A DNA stretch of 19,346 bases from an uncultured Blautia sp. (GTDB lineage Bacteria > Bacillota > Clostridia > Lachnospirales > Lachnospiraceae): assembly GCA_900539525.1 (NCBI GenBank), contig UQCM01000049.1, positions 1 to 19,346 on the forward strand, given 5' to 3'. Below the pieces are notes generated by a model. That model made no database searches. It worked only from the letters and a program-made list of their open reading frames with translations, and had not been told where the DNA came from. A program made the translations under genes and the position numbers. Each line of letters begins with the position of its first letter. The stretch's first letter is position 1. Below, one piece after another: positions 5,305 to 13,583 of the stretch.

Positions 5305-8043
5305 CTAAACGCATTCTTCCAGATAACGTTCGAACTCCTCCATTGTCATCAGAACCTTTCTGGGCTTCGTGCCTTCCTCCGGTCCTACGACTCCCGCATC
5401 AGAAAGCTGATCCATGATCCGTGCCGCACGGTTGAATCCGATCTTAAATACCCGCTGAAGCATCCCGATGGAGGCTTTATCCTTCTCGATAATAAACTTT
5501 CCGGCTTCTGCAAAATGAAGATCTACTTCACCGCCTCCGGCTGCAGCCTCTGCCATCTGCTGTGCTTTTGTAATCTGTTCCTCCACCTTGTGATCATAGG
5601 TTTCGCTGCTGCTGTTCTTTCCCGACAGGAATTCGACCACATCTCCCACTTCTCCGTCAGAAACAAAGGCGCCCTGAACGCGTGCCGGCTTCTGATAGCC
5701 CTGCGGATAGAAAAGCATGTCTCCCTTTCCAAGCAGCTTCTCTGCCCCGTTCATGTCAATTATGGTACGGGAATCCACACCGGAGGAGACGGCAAAAGCG
5801 ATTCGTGACGGCATATTTGCCTTGATCAGACCCGTGATGACATTGACAGACGGTCTCTGTGTCGCAATGATCAGATGAATGCCCGCAGCTCTGGCCAGCT
5901 GCGCCAGACGGCAGATGGAATCCTCCACCTCCCCCGGTGCCACCATCATCAGGTCTGCCAGCTCGTCTACGATGATCACGATCTGCGGAAGCTTTTCCGG
6001 TTTTCCTTCCTCTTCGATATCACGGATGGAGTCTATTTTCTCATTATATCCTTTGAGATCACGGACATTCAGGTCTGCAAATTTTTTGTATCGTTCTGTC
6101 ATCTCCGCCACGCCCCAGTTGAGTGCACCTGCGGCTTTTTTCGGATCTGTTACGACAGGTATGAATAAATGCGGGATGCCATTGTACACACTCAGCTCTA
6201 CCACCTTGGGATCGATCATGATCAGCTTCACATCCTCTGGTTTTGCCTTATACAGGATGCTCATGATGATCGTATTGATACATACGGATTTACCTGAGCC
6301 TGTAGCACCGGCGATCAGAAGATGAGGCATTTTAGCAATGTCAGTCACAACGACCTTTCCCGCGATGTCCTTTCCTGCTGCAAAAGCAAGATTGGATGGA
6401 TGATTCTTAAACTCCGGAGATTCCAGAAGCTCACGCAGCATCACCGGACTGTTTTCTTTGTTCGGTACTTCAATGCCCACCGCTGATTTTCCGGGAATCG
6501 GTGCCTCGATGCGGATGTCTGCAGCCGCCAGATTCAGCTTGATATCATCTGCCAGGTTAACGATCCTGCTGACCTTGACGCCCTGCTTTGGTGTCAGTTC
6601 ATAGCGGGTAACTGATGGTCCGCAGCTGACATTTGTCACATTGACCTCCACTCCAAAGTCATGCAGCGTTTTCTGAAGCTTTGCAGCTGTATTACGAAGC
6701 TCCTGATCCGAATCTCCCTGTCTTTTTCTGTGTGGTTTTTTCAAAAGATCAATGGGAGGGAAAACATATTCCGGAGGTAGCTCTTTTGCTGCATCTTCCA
6801 TTTCCCGGGCAACTGCCTGGACACCTGCCTCCTGCTCTTTTTTTGAAGAACGTGGATTTTTCTTCTGTCTCTCTGAATGCATATCAGAATGGTTCTCAGA
6901 CTGGTTTTCCGGTTGAACTTCTGAAACCATATCAGGCTGGATTTCTGATTGTATATCCGACGGAATACTCATAAAATCTTCCGCTTCAGATAGCGGGACT
7001 TCGATAAACTCCTCCTCAGGATCTTCCTGATGTATAAGGTAAGTTTCTTCCCGGGTCGGATCGGTATCATGGATGATTTCTATGATTTCTTCTTCAGGAA
7101 CCGGAGTGCGCTGTATCGTAAAAACATCCGGTGCCAGTTTCGTATCTCCTTCCGTGCCCGGAGCAGATGTTTCACTTCCTGTATATTCTTCCATTGGCCG
7201 GATGAGCGTATCCATGCTTACACCACTGACTTTGCGGTCCATCCGTGACTCCCGTTTCAGCCGTTCAAGCTCCTCCTGCTGTTTCAGAAGCTGTGTCCGT
7301 TCTCTTTCGAGACGCTGCGCCCGTTCCCTCTCCAGACGTTTCTGGCGCTCAATGATGCGTCGCTCTTTACGGATGGCAGCCTTCTGCCGGTGATAATCTG
7401 CATCTTGTCTTGCCGAGTGATATACGCGGCTTCCGCTGTTCTTCATTCCGGCAAACAAAGAACGCTCTGTAACCAGCACGATACCGATGATCGCCAGAAT
7501 AAAGATAACGGCATATGCACCTATGACACCCACACCGGCACACAGCATTTTCCCCACAAGGCCGCCGAGTACTCCACCGCCGCTCTTATATTCAGCACTT
7601 GCTGTGAAATATCCTGTTATTTTCGTTCCGGTTACATATCCATTTGTTATAAGCTCACTGAGAGCACAGAAACAGATCCATAATACAAAAACAGCGCCGG
7701 CTTTTATCCATGCCACTTTGTTCCCTTTATTGGAAAGAACAAAAGCAGATGCAAAAAATATAACGAACGGCAGTAAATAGGATGGAAAACCAAAGATTCC
7801 AAAAAGTACCATACTGATCGCATTCCCGACAACTCCGCCAAATCCCAGATTGCTGATAAAGATTACAATGGAGAGCGCAAGCACCAGCCACAGGATGATT
7901 TCATCTCTCATGGTAACAGCCGGCTGATTTTTTTTCTGCTGCGTATGGTTGGAAACGGTAGTTTTCTTCCTTGAAGAAGATGTTTTTTTCTTCGCAGTTT
8001 CCGGTTTTTCTGCAGTTTTCTTTTCTTTTACATTAGATGCCAT
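5305..8043 (-). CDS. ftsK: FtsK/SpoIIIE-family DNA translocase
   Basis: 912 residues. A Lys-rich N-terminus is followed by about four membrane helices (roughly 47-66, 72-103, 110-128, 155-192), a charged coiled-coil-like stretch rich in Arg/Glu (about 205-270), an acidic low-complexity linker, and the motor. The motor carries Walker A GATGSGKS near residue 578 and Walker B VIIVDELADLMMV near residue 688. The C-terminal winged-helix gamma domain (FKIGFNRAARIMDQLSDAGVVGP) reads polar DNA motifs. The protein pumps chromosomal DNA through the closing septum at division or sporulation and brings dif sites together. The linker contains a degenerate repeat of Ser/Glu/Gln/Pro around residues 361-390. 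A GAGGGG site lies 9 nt before ATG 8043. Proximity to tepA resembles the Bacillus tepA-spoIIIE neighbourhood. Confidence 0.97.
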   Translation of the reverse strand: MASNVKEKKTAEKPETAKKKTSSSRKKTTVSNHTQQKKNQPAVTMRDEIILWLVLALSIVIFISNLGFGGVVGNAISMVLFGIFGFPSYLLPFVIFFASAFVLSNKGNKVAWIKAGAVFVLWICFCALSELITNGYVTGTKITGYFTASAEYKSGGGVLGGLVGKMLCAGVGVIGAYAVIFILAIIGIVLVTERSLFAGMKNSGSRVYHSARQDADYHRQKAAIRKERRIIERQKRLERERAQRLERERTQLLKQQEELERLKRESRMDRKVSGVSMDTLIRPMEEYTGSETSAPGTEGDTKLAPDVFTIQRTPVPEEEIIEIIHDTDPTREETYLIHQEDPEEEFIEVPLSEAEDFMSIPSDIQSEIQPDMVSEVQPENQSENHSDMHSERQKKNPRSSKKEQEAGVQAVAREMEDAAKELPPEYVFPPIDLLKKPHRKRQGDSDQELRNTAAKLQKTLHDFGVEVNVTNVSCGPSVTRYELTPKQGVKVSRIVNLADDIKLNLAAADIRIEAPIPGKSAVGIEVPNKENSPVMLRELLESPEFKNHPSNLAFAAGKDIAGKVVVTDIAKMPHLLIAGATGSGKSVCINTIIMSILYKAKPEDVKLIMIDPKVVELSVYNGIPHLFIPVVTDPKKAAGALNWGVAEMTERYKKFADLNVRDLKGYNEKIDSIRDIEEEGKPEKLPQIVIIVDELADLMMVAPGEVEDSICRLAQLARAAGIHLIIATQRPSVNVITGLIKANMPSRIAFAVSSGVDSRTIIDMNGAEKLLGKGDMLFYPQGYQKPARVQGAFVSDGEVGDVVEFLSGKNSSSETYDHKVEEQITKAQQMAEAAAGGGEVDLHFAEAGKFIIEKDKASIGMLQRVFKIGFNRAARIMDQLSDAGVVGPEEGTKPRKVLMTMEEFERYLEECV

Positions 8044-8128
8044 AAATAAATTCCCCTCTTAATGATTTACTAACTATTCAAAGACATGCAGCCTGATAAG
8101 TATTTGCCCTGGTCTATAGCACTGCAAC

Positions 8129-8170
8129 CAAAAAGCAGGAAATCCACAGTATAATATGGCATTTCCTGCT
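8129..8170 (-). terminator. Intrinsic terminator after uppP
   Basis: A perfect 10-bp stem AGCAGGAAAT (8134-8143) / ATTTCCTGCT (8161-8170) has a 17-nt loop and is followed on the minus strand by a run of five T. It lies about 50 bp beyond the uppP stop and before ftsK. The rest of 8044-8221 would hold the ftsK promoter, which I could not identify with confidence. Confidence 0.88.
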
Positions 8171-8221
8171 AAACCTTTGTTGCTCTTTCTCATAAATCCA
8201 GAACAATAAGATCCGGAAGAG

Positions 8222-9097
8222 TTAAATCAGAAAATGTGCTGCAATCGCTACCACACCGATGATCGCACAATAGATGGCAAATCCCTTAAACTTCTTTCGG
8301 CGGACAACAAGGAGCATGGTCTTAATGCAGACATACCCTACCAGCCCGGCAATGATTGCTCCGATGATACAGCAAAGAACAAGCATCCCTGAGATCGGTT
8401 CAGACACTGCATCCTTAATTTCAAGAACAGATGCGCCAAGGATCGCAGGTACGGACATCAGGAATGAATATTTAACAGCAAAACGTCTGTCAAATCCACT
8501 GAGCAGGCACGCCGTGATGGTTGTTCCTGAGCGCGAAAGGCCAGGCAATGTGGCAAGACCCTGCGCGATACCAATGAAAAAACCATTGGAATAGCTCACA
8601 TCCCGGGGAATCTTTGTTCCTTCTTCTGTAAAGTCAGCTACCAGGAGAAGCACTGCTGTCAGAAGCAGACATACACCCGGAACGATCAATGTGGCGCTTG
8701 CGGCTTCCACCAGACTCTTTGCTGTATAGCCGATCACGCCGGTCGGTATCGTTGAGACCAGGATAAGAACTACAAATTTACGGTAGTTATTATGTATGAT
8801 CCTCTTATAACGGAGGGCATCGTCATTTTTGTGATTATAGAACCATGTTTTGATATTGGATACGATATCAATGCAGATACCGACGATCTCACGGATCATT
8901 TTTACAATGTCTTTACGATAAACAACAAAAACAGCTGCCAGTGTGCCGACATGGAGCATGATGTCAAACAGCATTCCTCCATTCGTGTCAATATGAAAAA
9001 TATTCTGTATAATTGCCAGATGACCGGAACTGCTTACCGGAAGAAATTCCGTCACTCCCTGAATGATTCCCATAAGAATCGCCTGTAAAATTGTCAT
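8222..9097 (-). CDS. uppP: Undecaprenyl-diphosphatase UppP (BacA)
   Basis: 291 residues. It is an integral membrane enzyme that dephosphorylates undecaprenyl pyrophosphate to regenerate the lipid carrier for peptidoglycan and other wall polymers; overexpression gives bacitracin resistance in other bacteria. The two family signatures are present: GVTEFLPVSSSGHLAI near residues 15-30 and LPGLSRSGTTI near residue 190, with the catalytic Glu and Arg residues they contain. About eight hydrophobic helices are visible. The family is usually 260-290 residues, so length is normal. ATG 9097 is chosen because GGGAGGG lies 6-8 nt upstream; a farther ATG at 9115 lacks a site. It is monocistronic: its own promoter region contains repeat R2 and a terminator follows. 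Confidence 0.96.
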   Translation of the reverse strand: MTILQAILMGIIQGVTEFLPVSSSGHLAIIQNIFHIDTNGGMLFDIMLHVGTLAAVFVVYRKDIVKMIREIVGICIDIVSNIKTWFYNHKNDDALRYKRIIHNNYRKFVVLILVSTIPTGVIGYTAKSLVEAASATLIVPGVCLLLTAVLLLVADFTEEGTKIPRDVSYSNGFFIGIAQGLATLPGLSRSGTTITACLLSGFDRRFAVKYSFLMSVPAILGASVLEIKDAVSEPISGMLVLCCIIGAIIAGLVGYVCIKTMLLVVRRKKFKGFAIYCAIIGVVAIAAHFLI

Positions 9098-9127
9098 GTG
9101 CACCCTCCCGAACAAATAATCATAGAT

Positions 9128-9156
9128 AGCATATAAAATGATGATGCCAGGGTCAA
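9128..9156 (-). promoter_or_regulatory. Candidate proximal uppP promoter using the R2 -35 hexamer
   Basis: TTGACC (9156-9151, inside the repeat end) is 17 bp from TATGCT (9133-9128, just outside the repeat). A transcript would start about 25 nt upstream of the uppP ATG, just ahead of its ribosome site. TATGCT matches only four of six consensus bases. Confidence 0.45.
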
Positions 9157-9259
9157 AAGGTCATGATTTGTTACTGTTTCACTCCGTGACCAGTAACAAA
9201 TCATGACATTGGGCCCCCGAAGGCATCATGGGGTCAAATACTTTTGACCCTGGTATCAT
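9141..9259. repeat. MITE-like structured repeat, copy R2 (complete)
   Basis: The 119-bp copy is bounded by near-perfect 19-bp inverted repeats: ATGATGCCAGGGTCAAAAG at 9141-9159 and its complement at 9241-9259 with one mismatch. Inside is a perfect 17-bp stem (9160-9176 with 9191-9207) with a loop that can form a smaller TCAC/GTGA stem. A second hairpin GGGTCAAA-4-TTTGACCC occupies the right end. The GGCATCAT block at 9222-9229 can also pair with the left terminus. No obvious target-site duplication is visible and there is no coding capacity. It lies between the distal uppP promoter and the gene. Confidence 0.88.
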
Positions 9260-9283
9260 AAAGATCTGATATATCTGCAAATA

Positions 9284-9312
9284 ATTGTATCACATTTCTG
9301 AGGGATATACAA
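9284..9312 (-). promoter_or_regulatory. Distal uppP promoter
   Basis: On the minus strand TTGTAT (9312-9307) and TACAAT (9289-9284) are separated by exactly 17 bp, a good sigma-A match. The start point would be near 9277, giving a leader of about 180 nt that includes the whole of repeat R2 before uppP. Confidence 0.75.
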
Positions 9313-9353
9313 ACCGTATTTTATAGAAAATTGAATTCTCATTTTTATCAAAT

Positions 9354-10043
9354 CTAAACACCGATCATCTCATGTACCTTCTGCAGCGCCTCTTTGATAC
9401 CTCCGACTTCATCGATCAGTCCTTCTCTGACTGCCTGCTTACCTACCAGGATGGTTCCCAGATCTTTTGTAAGTATCCCGGTATCCAGCATCAGTTCCTC
9501 CAGCCGTTCCTTCGATGCATGGCTGTGTGCAGCCATAAAGCCCAGGATCCGTTCCTGCATCTGCTTAAAGTAATCATAAGTCTGAGGGGCTCCGATGACC
9601 ATTCCGTTCATGCGCACCGGATGAACGACCATTGTTCCTGTCGGTACGATAAAAGAGTAATCGGCTGATACCGCGATCGGCCCTCCGATGGAATGACTTC
9701 CGCCAAGTACAAGTGATACTGTTGGTTTGCTGATCGAGGCTATCATTTCAGCTATGGCGAGTCCCGCTTCCACATCACCGCCCACCGTATTTAACAGCAC
9801 CAGCAGTCCGCGGATTTCCCGGCTCTCCTCAATTGCCGCAAGCTGTGGCAGGACATGCTCGTACTTCGTAGCTTTTGTATTAGCTGACAGACATTCATGA
9901 CCTTCGATTTCTCCGATGACAGAGAGCAGATGAATCTTATGATCCAGCACAGTCTGACCGAATTCTTTGATATCCTCTCCTTCTTTTCCAAGCCCGGGGG
10001 TTTTCTTTTCCTCTTCTCTTTCCAGCTTTTCCTTCTCCGACAT
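9354..10043 (-). CDS. tepA: TepA-like ClpP-fold serine protease
   Basis: 229 residues of the Clp-fold protease superfamily, closest in layout to TepA (translocation-enhancing protein, YmfB) of Bacilli, a cytoplasmic ClpP relative. The nucleophile is expected at Ser118 in GGSHSIGG, the His at 141 in MVVHPVRM, and the Asp near 187 in LMLDTGI; the oxyanion strand LLNTVGGDVEAG at 84-94 is typical. A charged N-terminal tail (residues 1-22, rich in Lys and Glu) precedes the fold. ATG 10043 has AAAGGAAA at 6 nt; an ATG 18 codons upstream would put that site inside the gene. Its role is inferred from Bacillus, where loss affects secretion and sporulation; a housekeeping ClpP is less likely because the catalytic context differs. 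It is flanked by terminator or promoter regions on both sides. Confidence 0.9.
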   Translation of the reverse strand: MSEKEKLEREEEKKTPGLGKEGEDIKEFGQTVLDHKIHLLSVIGEIEGHECLSANTKATKYEHVLPQLAAIEESREIRGLLVLLNTVGGDVEAGLAIAEMIASISKPTVSLVLGGSHSIGGPIAVSADYSFIVPTGTMVVHPVRMNGMVIGAPQTYDYFKQMQERILGFMAAHSHASKERLEELMLDTGILTKDLGTILVGKQAVREGLIDEVGGIKEALQKVHEMIGV

Positions 10044-10212
10044 AGTTTGTTTCCTTTCTGTATGATCTTTTATCTGCAACTGTTCATTTATCAACATTTT
10101 GCAGAGCTGACCTGATTTCTGTTTACACGATAGTATTTCCAGAAATAAAAATAATAAACATAGCGGTTATCTTACATTGTCATCAGATTCCATCGTAGTT
10201 TCATTGAAAAAC

Positions 10213-10250
10213 GGAAAAAGCAGGATAAACCTTTATGGCTTATCCTGCCT
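10213..10250 (-). terminator. Intrinsic terminator after the CFI-box gene
   Basis: A perfect 9-bp stem GCAGGATAA (10220-10228) / TTATCCTGC (10240-10248) is followed by five T on the minus strand and also by a T-run on the plus strand, so it could work both ways. It lies about 75 bp after the stop at 10326. The remainder of 10044-10325 has no gene; a TTGATA-16-TAAAAG candidate for tepA is too weak to call. Confidence 0.85.
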
Positions 10251-10325
10251 TTTTCTGTATTGAAAATATATAACGATTCTTTTCCCATTCGTAAAACCGA
10301 CTCTTCAGAAATCTCCGTTTAACCG

Positions 10326-11087
10326 TTAAAAATATTTCTTTTGAAGATCTCTGACCATATGGATATAGAGCTCTTTGCACTCCTCATTTTTCCCGTTTTC
10401 AATGAGTGTGATGCAGGGAGAAAGATAACGATCCCAGATACCTGCATAGATTTTATCACGATTTTTATCCTTATTGATATGTTTTACAATTGTCGGGGCA
10501 AGGTTGTAGTATTCCTGTACGATGGACTCACCGTTTTCCTGGTTCATCAGATACGTGTCCCGGTACTGCCTCAGAAGTGTAAGCTCATAGCAGTCATCCG
10601 GTTTGTGGAAGGTCTCACATACGGCTGTTGTTATGTAGCAGGATTTTCGTTTGAATCCCTTCAAAATCCCCTCATAGTCGGAGATGTTCACGTTTGTTTT
10701 CGGAAAATACTTCTTCCACAGCCGATGGATAGCTTCAGCAAGCGGTTGCGAAGAATTGCCATTATATTTGAGGATCCCGGGGAATACATAGGCTGCAAGA
10801 CCAAAATTGAAATCCAGCTGCTTTGCCTGCCTGTCAGATTTTCTGCGAATCTCCGAAAGCATCTGATCAGCCGCAGATACCAGGGCATCTGCCATATTTT
10901 CTATATACTGCTCCTTGTCAATGACGGAATTGTATCCATTTTCCAGGGCTTCATAAACCGGAAGACTCTCTCCATAATATTTGCTGAAGGCTTTTTCATA
11001 CCGGTCCTTTGTGAAATTTGCCATTGGCTCGCGGATATTCAGTAAAAGTCCCGGCATACCCTGTATCGCATCTGTATAGAAACTCAT
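10326..11087 (-). CDS. Uncharacterised protein with a CFI-box-like cysteine motif
   Basis: 253 residues, soluble, no signal peptide or membrane helix, mostly helical and charged. Residues 150-180 read CYITTAVC, then LLRQYRDTYL about 14 residues later, then a YYNLAP block at 193-198. This spacing matches what I know as the CFI-box C-terminal domain (CFIATAxxG, LRxFRDxYL, YxxxSP), found at the end of many otherwise unrelated bacterial proteins; its function is unknown. Here the first Phe is Tyr and the Gly after the box is Cys/Glu, with an extra Cys166, so a Cys150/157/166 metal or redox site is possible but unproven. The N-terminal 145 residues have no family I recognise. GGAGAA precedes ATG 11087. 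It starts 92 bp after yebC with no clear terminator between, and ends at a strong terminator. Confidence 0.8.
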   Translation of the reverse strand: MSFYTDAIQGMPGLLLNIREPMANFTKDRYEKAFSKYYGESLPVYEALENGYNSVIDKEQYIENMADALVSAADQMLSEIRRKSDRQAKQLDFNFGLAAYVFPGILKYNGNSSQPLAEAIHRLWKKYFPKTNVNISDYEGILKGFKRKSCYITTAVCETFHKPDDCYELTLLRQYRDTYLMNQENGESIVQEYYNLAPTIVKHINKDKNRDKIYAGIWDRYLSPCITLIENGKNEECKELYIHMVRDLQKKYF

Positions 11088-11179
11088 CTGTATCTTCTCC
11101 TTTTATGCTGCAAATCCCGGAAGCTGGTACCGTATTCAGCAATACACTCCATTGCGTTACACTGTACAAAAACCGGAAA

Positions 11180-11908
11180 TTACTCGTCCCAGTTATGGTA
11201 AACAGCCTGCACATCATCATCCTCATCCAGCAGATCCAGGGTTCTCTGAAGGTTCTTCAATGCAGTTTCATCTGTCAGTGTGACGTAATTCTGTGGAATC
11301 ATTGTTACTTCTGCTTCTGCCATCACAATGCCTTCTTTTTCCAGTGCCTCTCTTACCGTAGAGAAATCATCCGGATCTGTGACGATCTCAAAGCTGTCTT
11401 CCTCCTCAGAAAAATCCTCTGCTCCGGCATCAAGAGCCAGCATCATCAGGTCATCTGCCTCCATCTCACAGTCTTCTTTATCAATGATGATCTGCCCTTT
11501 TTTATCAAACATATAGGACACACATCCCTGCGTTCCGATACTTCCGTTTCCTTTGGTAAAAGCACTTCTCACATTCGCAGCAGTACGGTTCTTATTATCA
11601 GTCAGTGCATCGACAATGATCGCGATTCCGCTGGGACCATAGCCTTCATAAGAAACATATTCATAGTTTACAGAATTGGCGTCACCTGCCGCCTTTTTAA
11701 TTCCACGGTCTATCGTGTCGTTCGGCATATTATTTGCCTTCGCTTTTGCGATAACATCGCGCAGCTTACTGTTATTTGCCGGATCCGGTCCGCCCTCTTT
11801 TACAGCGACTGCGATCTCTCGTCCGATAATCGTAAAGATTTTTCCTTTTGCCGCATCATTTTTTTCCTTTTTATGCTTGATATTTGCAAATTTTGAATGT
11901 CCTGACAT
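11180..11908 (-). CDS. YebC/PmpR-family protein
   Basis: 242 residues, matching the 240-250 of the family. The N-terminal MSGHSKFANIKHKKEKNDAAKGKIF is the hallmark, followed by PANNSKLRDVIAKAKANNMPNDTIDRGIKKA, a middle YEGYGPSGIAIIVDALTDNKNRTA segment, and an acidic C-terminal domain ending in LDLLDEDDDVQAVYHNW. Members have been described as DNA-binding regulators and, more recently, as ribosome-associated factors that help translation of polyproline stretches; which role applies here cannot be told. A GGAG site lies 7 nt before ATG 11908. Degenerate repeat R3 is directly upstream, between it and corC. Confidence 0.95.
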   Translation of the reverse strand: MSGHSKFANIKHKKEKNDAAKGKIFTIIGREIAVAVKEGGPDPANNSKLRDVIAKAKANNMPNDTIDRGIKKAAGDANSVNYEYVSYEGYGPSGIAIIVDALTDNKNRTAANVRSAFTKGNGSIGTQGCVSYMFDKKGQIIIDKEDCEMEADDLMMLALDAGAEDFSEEEDSFEIVTDPDDFSTVREALEKEGIVMAEAEVTMIPQNYVTLTDETALKNLQRTLDLLDEDDDVQAVYHNWDE

Positions 11909-11939
11909 TTTTCTACTCCTTCATTCGTGTTATATATTT

Positions 11940-12031
11940 ATGGTGTTGAGGCCAAACGTATTTGACCCCATGATGTTTCAGATTTTTCCGCGCTCCCGCG
12001 CTTCCATAATCCAAAAGCAATTGAAATCTGG
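11940..12031. repeat. Degenerate copy R3 of the dispersed repeat
   Basis: This stretch aligns with 16927-17018 of copy R4 in the same orientation, roughly four-fifths identical by eye with one single-base gap. Shared blocks include TTTGACCCCATGATG and GATTTTTCCGCGCT. The left palindrome has decayed (GAGGCCAAA against TTTGACCCC) and the stem arms downstream no longer pair well, so this looks like an old copy. It lies 4 bp from the corC stop codon and 32 bp upstream of the yebC start. Confidence 0.82.
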
Positions 12032-12034
12032 TTA

Positions 12035-13375
12035 TTATTCAAGTGCGCCCTGGCGAACCTGCTGCGAGTTGTTCTCCCTTACGATATTCTCTGATAGCCT
12101 CGAAATCCTCACCTTCTGGATCGTTTTGTTTGCAACACTTAATATCTGAAAGGCATATCCCATATCCTCAACGATGGAATGATCATCTTCCGATGGGATT
12201 TTATCCAGTCTGGATACCAGATAGCCATTCAAGGTTTCGATATCCTCTTCCAGTTGAAATTCGATACCAAGCTTTTCTTCAAGCTCCTCTAGAGGTGTCA
12301 TTCCTCTGGCAATAAAACTGCCATCCGGCTGATCTTCAATATATATATCATCTTCATCATACTCATCCTGTATGTTTCCGACAATCTCCTCCAGGATATC
12401 CTCAAGTGCCACAAGTCCTGCTGTCTGTCCATATTCATCTGCTACCATGACCATCTGCAGTTTCCTCGACTGCATGCTTTTAAACAGCAGATTAATCTTT
12501 CTCGTTTCCGGGATGAATACCGCAGGGCGGATCAGCCCGGGGATATCTTTTACCAGCCATTCATCATATTGTCCGGTGGTGTGACAACGCATGGCATCCT
12601 TTAAGTGGATGATTCCTGTGATATTGTCAATATTTTCCTCATATACCGGAAAACGTGAATTTGTGGCATCCAGCATAAACTGCAGGGCACTTCTTAAATT
12701 CTGTCTGCCATCCACACCGACAATATTTGTGCGGTGAGTCATGATATCCTGCGCTTCTTTATCACCGAATTCGAAGATATTATTGATCATTTCAGCCTCA
12801 TTGGCTTCCAGGACTCCCTGCTCATGCCCTTCATTTACCATGGAAATGATTTCTTCCTCTGTCACATCTTCCTGCAGCTGTTTCGTATTAATACCGAACA
12901 ATTTTGCAATAAAATGAACACAGATATGAACCAGCATAGTCATTGGAGTAAAGAGACTTAAGAGTAGCCTTGCAGGGCCTGCCATTCGAAACAGGATTCC
13001 CTTTCCCCAGTGCAGTCCCAGCACACGGGGCAGCTGAATTCCGAAAACAACAAACAAAAGCACTGCTAAAAGCAAAGCAGCTGCCAGAGCAGCAATATGT
13101 AACTCTCCCTTCCACAGATCAGCAAACGCAGTTACTGTGAAACATCCGACAGCGACTGCAAACAGAACTGCTGACAGATAAAGAGTATTCATAATTTTTG
13201 CCGGATTGTCCCTGATTTTCAGGATCCATCCGGTCTGTGATCTGTCCTTTTCCCTGATGTCACTTTCGCTGACAGCATCCAGTGCCGAAGCAAATACAGT
13301 CAGCATAAATTCAATCAAAATAAAAACTGTCAGTAATACGAAGCCCGCAACGATATGACTCCCACCATCGTCCAT
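12035..13375 (-). CDS. CorC/HlyC-type CNNM-CBS membrane protein
   Basis: 446 residues. An N-terminal DUF21/CNNM transmembrane domain with about four helices (roughly 8-30, 62-82, 88-112, 130-155) is followed by a pair of CBS domains (about 205-325, with MTHRTNIVGVD and ADEYGQTAGLVALEDILEEIVG) and a C-terminal CorC_HlyC domain (about 345-425, IARGMTPLEELEEKLGI). Relatives are implicated in Mg2+ or Co2+ efflux and in magnesium tolerance; older annotations call them hemolysins. CBS domains commonly bind adenine nucleotides and Mg2+, giving feedback on transport. The EIxGxIxDEYD segment before the last domain is intact. AAGGAG precedes ATG 13375 by 11 nt. It has its own strong promoter and a 170-nt leader. 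Ion specificity is inferred only from the family. Confidence 0.92.
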   Translation of the reverse strand: MDDGGSHIVAGFVLLTVFILIEFMLTVFASALDAVSESDIREKDRSQTGWILKIRDNPAKIMNTLYLSAVLFAVAVGCFTVTAFADLWKGELHIAALAAALLLAVLLFVVFGIQLPRVLGLHWGKGILFRMAGPARLLLSLFTPMTMLVHICVHFIAKLFGINTKQLQEDVTEEEIISMVNEGHEQGVLEANEAEMINNIFEFGDKEAQDIMTHRTNIVGVDGRQNLRSALQFMLDATNSRFPVYEENIDNITGIIHLKDAMRCHTTGQYDEWLVKDIPGLIRPAVFIPETRKINLLFKSMQSRKLQMVMVADEYGQTAGLVALEDILEEIVGNIQDEYDEDDIYIEDQPDGSFIARGMTPLEELEEKLGIEFQLEEDIETLNGYLVSRLDKIPSEDDHSIVEDMGYAFQILSVANKTIQKVRISRLSENIVRENNSQQVRQGALE

Positions 13376-13548
13376 CTGTAAATAAACTCCTTCTTTCTGT
13401 CTATCATTTGTCTGTAACTGCTCATCCCCATTCGCAAAATTGCCCTTACGACGCCTTTCTTTTGCTCATACACAGCTCTGAACAGCTACTTTGTTCTATC
13501 ACTCAGAGCAGCATAATGGTCTGTGGACCGCTGCTTTGAATCATGCCA
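13376..13548 (-). promoter_or_regulatory. Structured 5' leader of the corC gene
   Basis: The promoter at 13555-13583 implies a leader of about 173 nt. It can form a two-part stem (GCAGC 13508-13512 with GCTGC 13530-13534, enclosing GGTC with GACC and an ATAAT bulge), then either an outer CTCTGA/TCAGAG stem or an inner GAACA/TGTTC stem (13476-13508), and closer to the gene GCAAAA pairing with TTTTGC or a smaller GCAA/TTGC alternative. I do not recognise an M-box, NiCo, yybP-ykoY or other riboswitch consensus. Mutually exclusive stems make a sensor plausible but unproven. Confidence 0.45.
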
Positions 13549-13554
13549 CTTGCA

Positions 13555-13583
13555 AATATATCATCTTCCTTACTATTCGTCAA
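13555..13583 (-). promoter_or_regulatory. corC promoter
   Basis: TTGACG (13583-13578) and TATATT (13560-13555) with exactly 17 bp between them, in the gap after mazF. A clear sigma-A-type promoter. Between it and the mazF stop (13584-13693) no terminator is seen. Confidence 0.82.

Noticed and set aside
9131..9270. Target-site duplication flanking repeat R2
   Set aside because: The flanks (AAAATG on the left, AAAGAT on the right) do not match convincingly.
11018..11896. 292-codon plus-strand open frame opposite yebC and the CFI-box gene start
   Set aside because: It is antisense to a certain gene, has no ribosome site, an unnatural Cys/His/Phe-rich composition and no recognisable domain.
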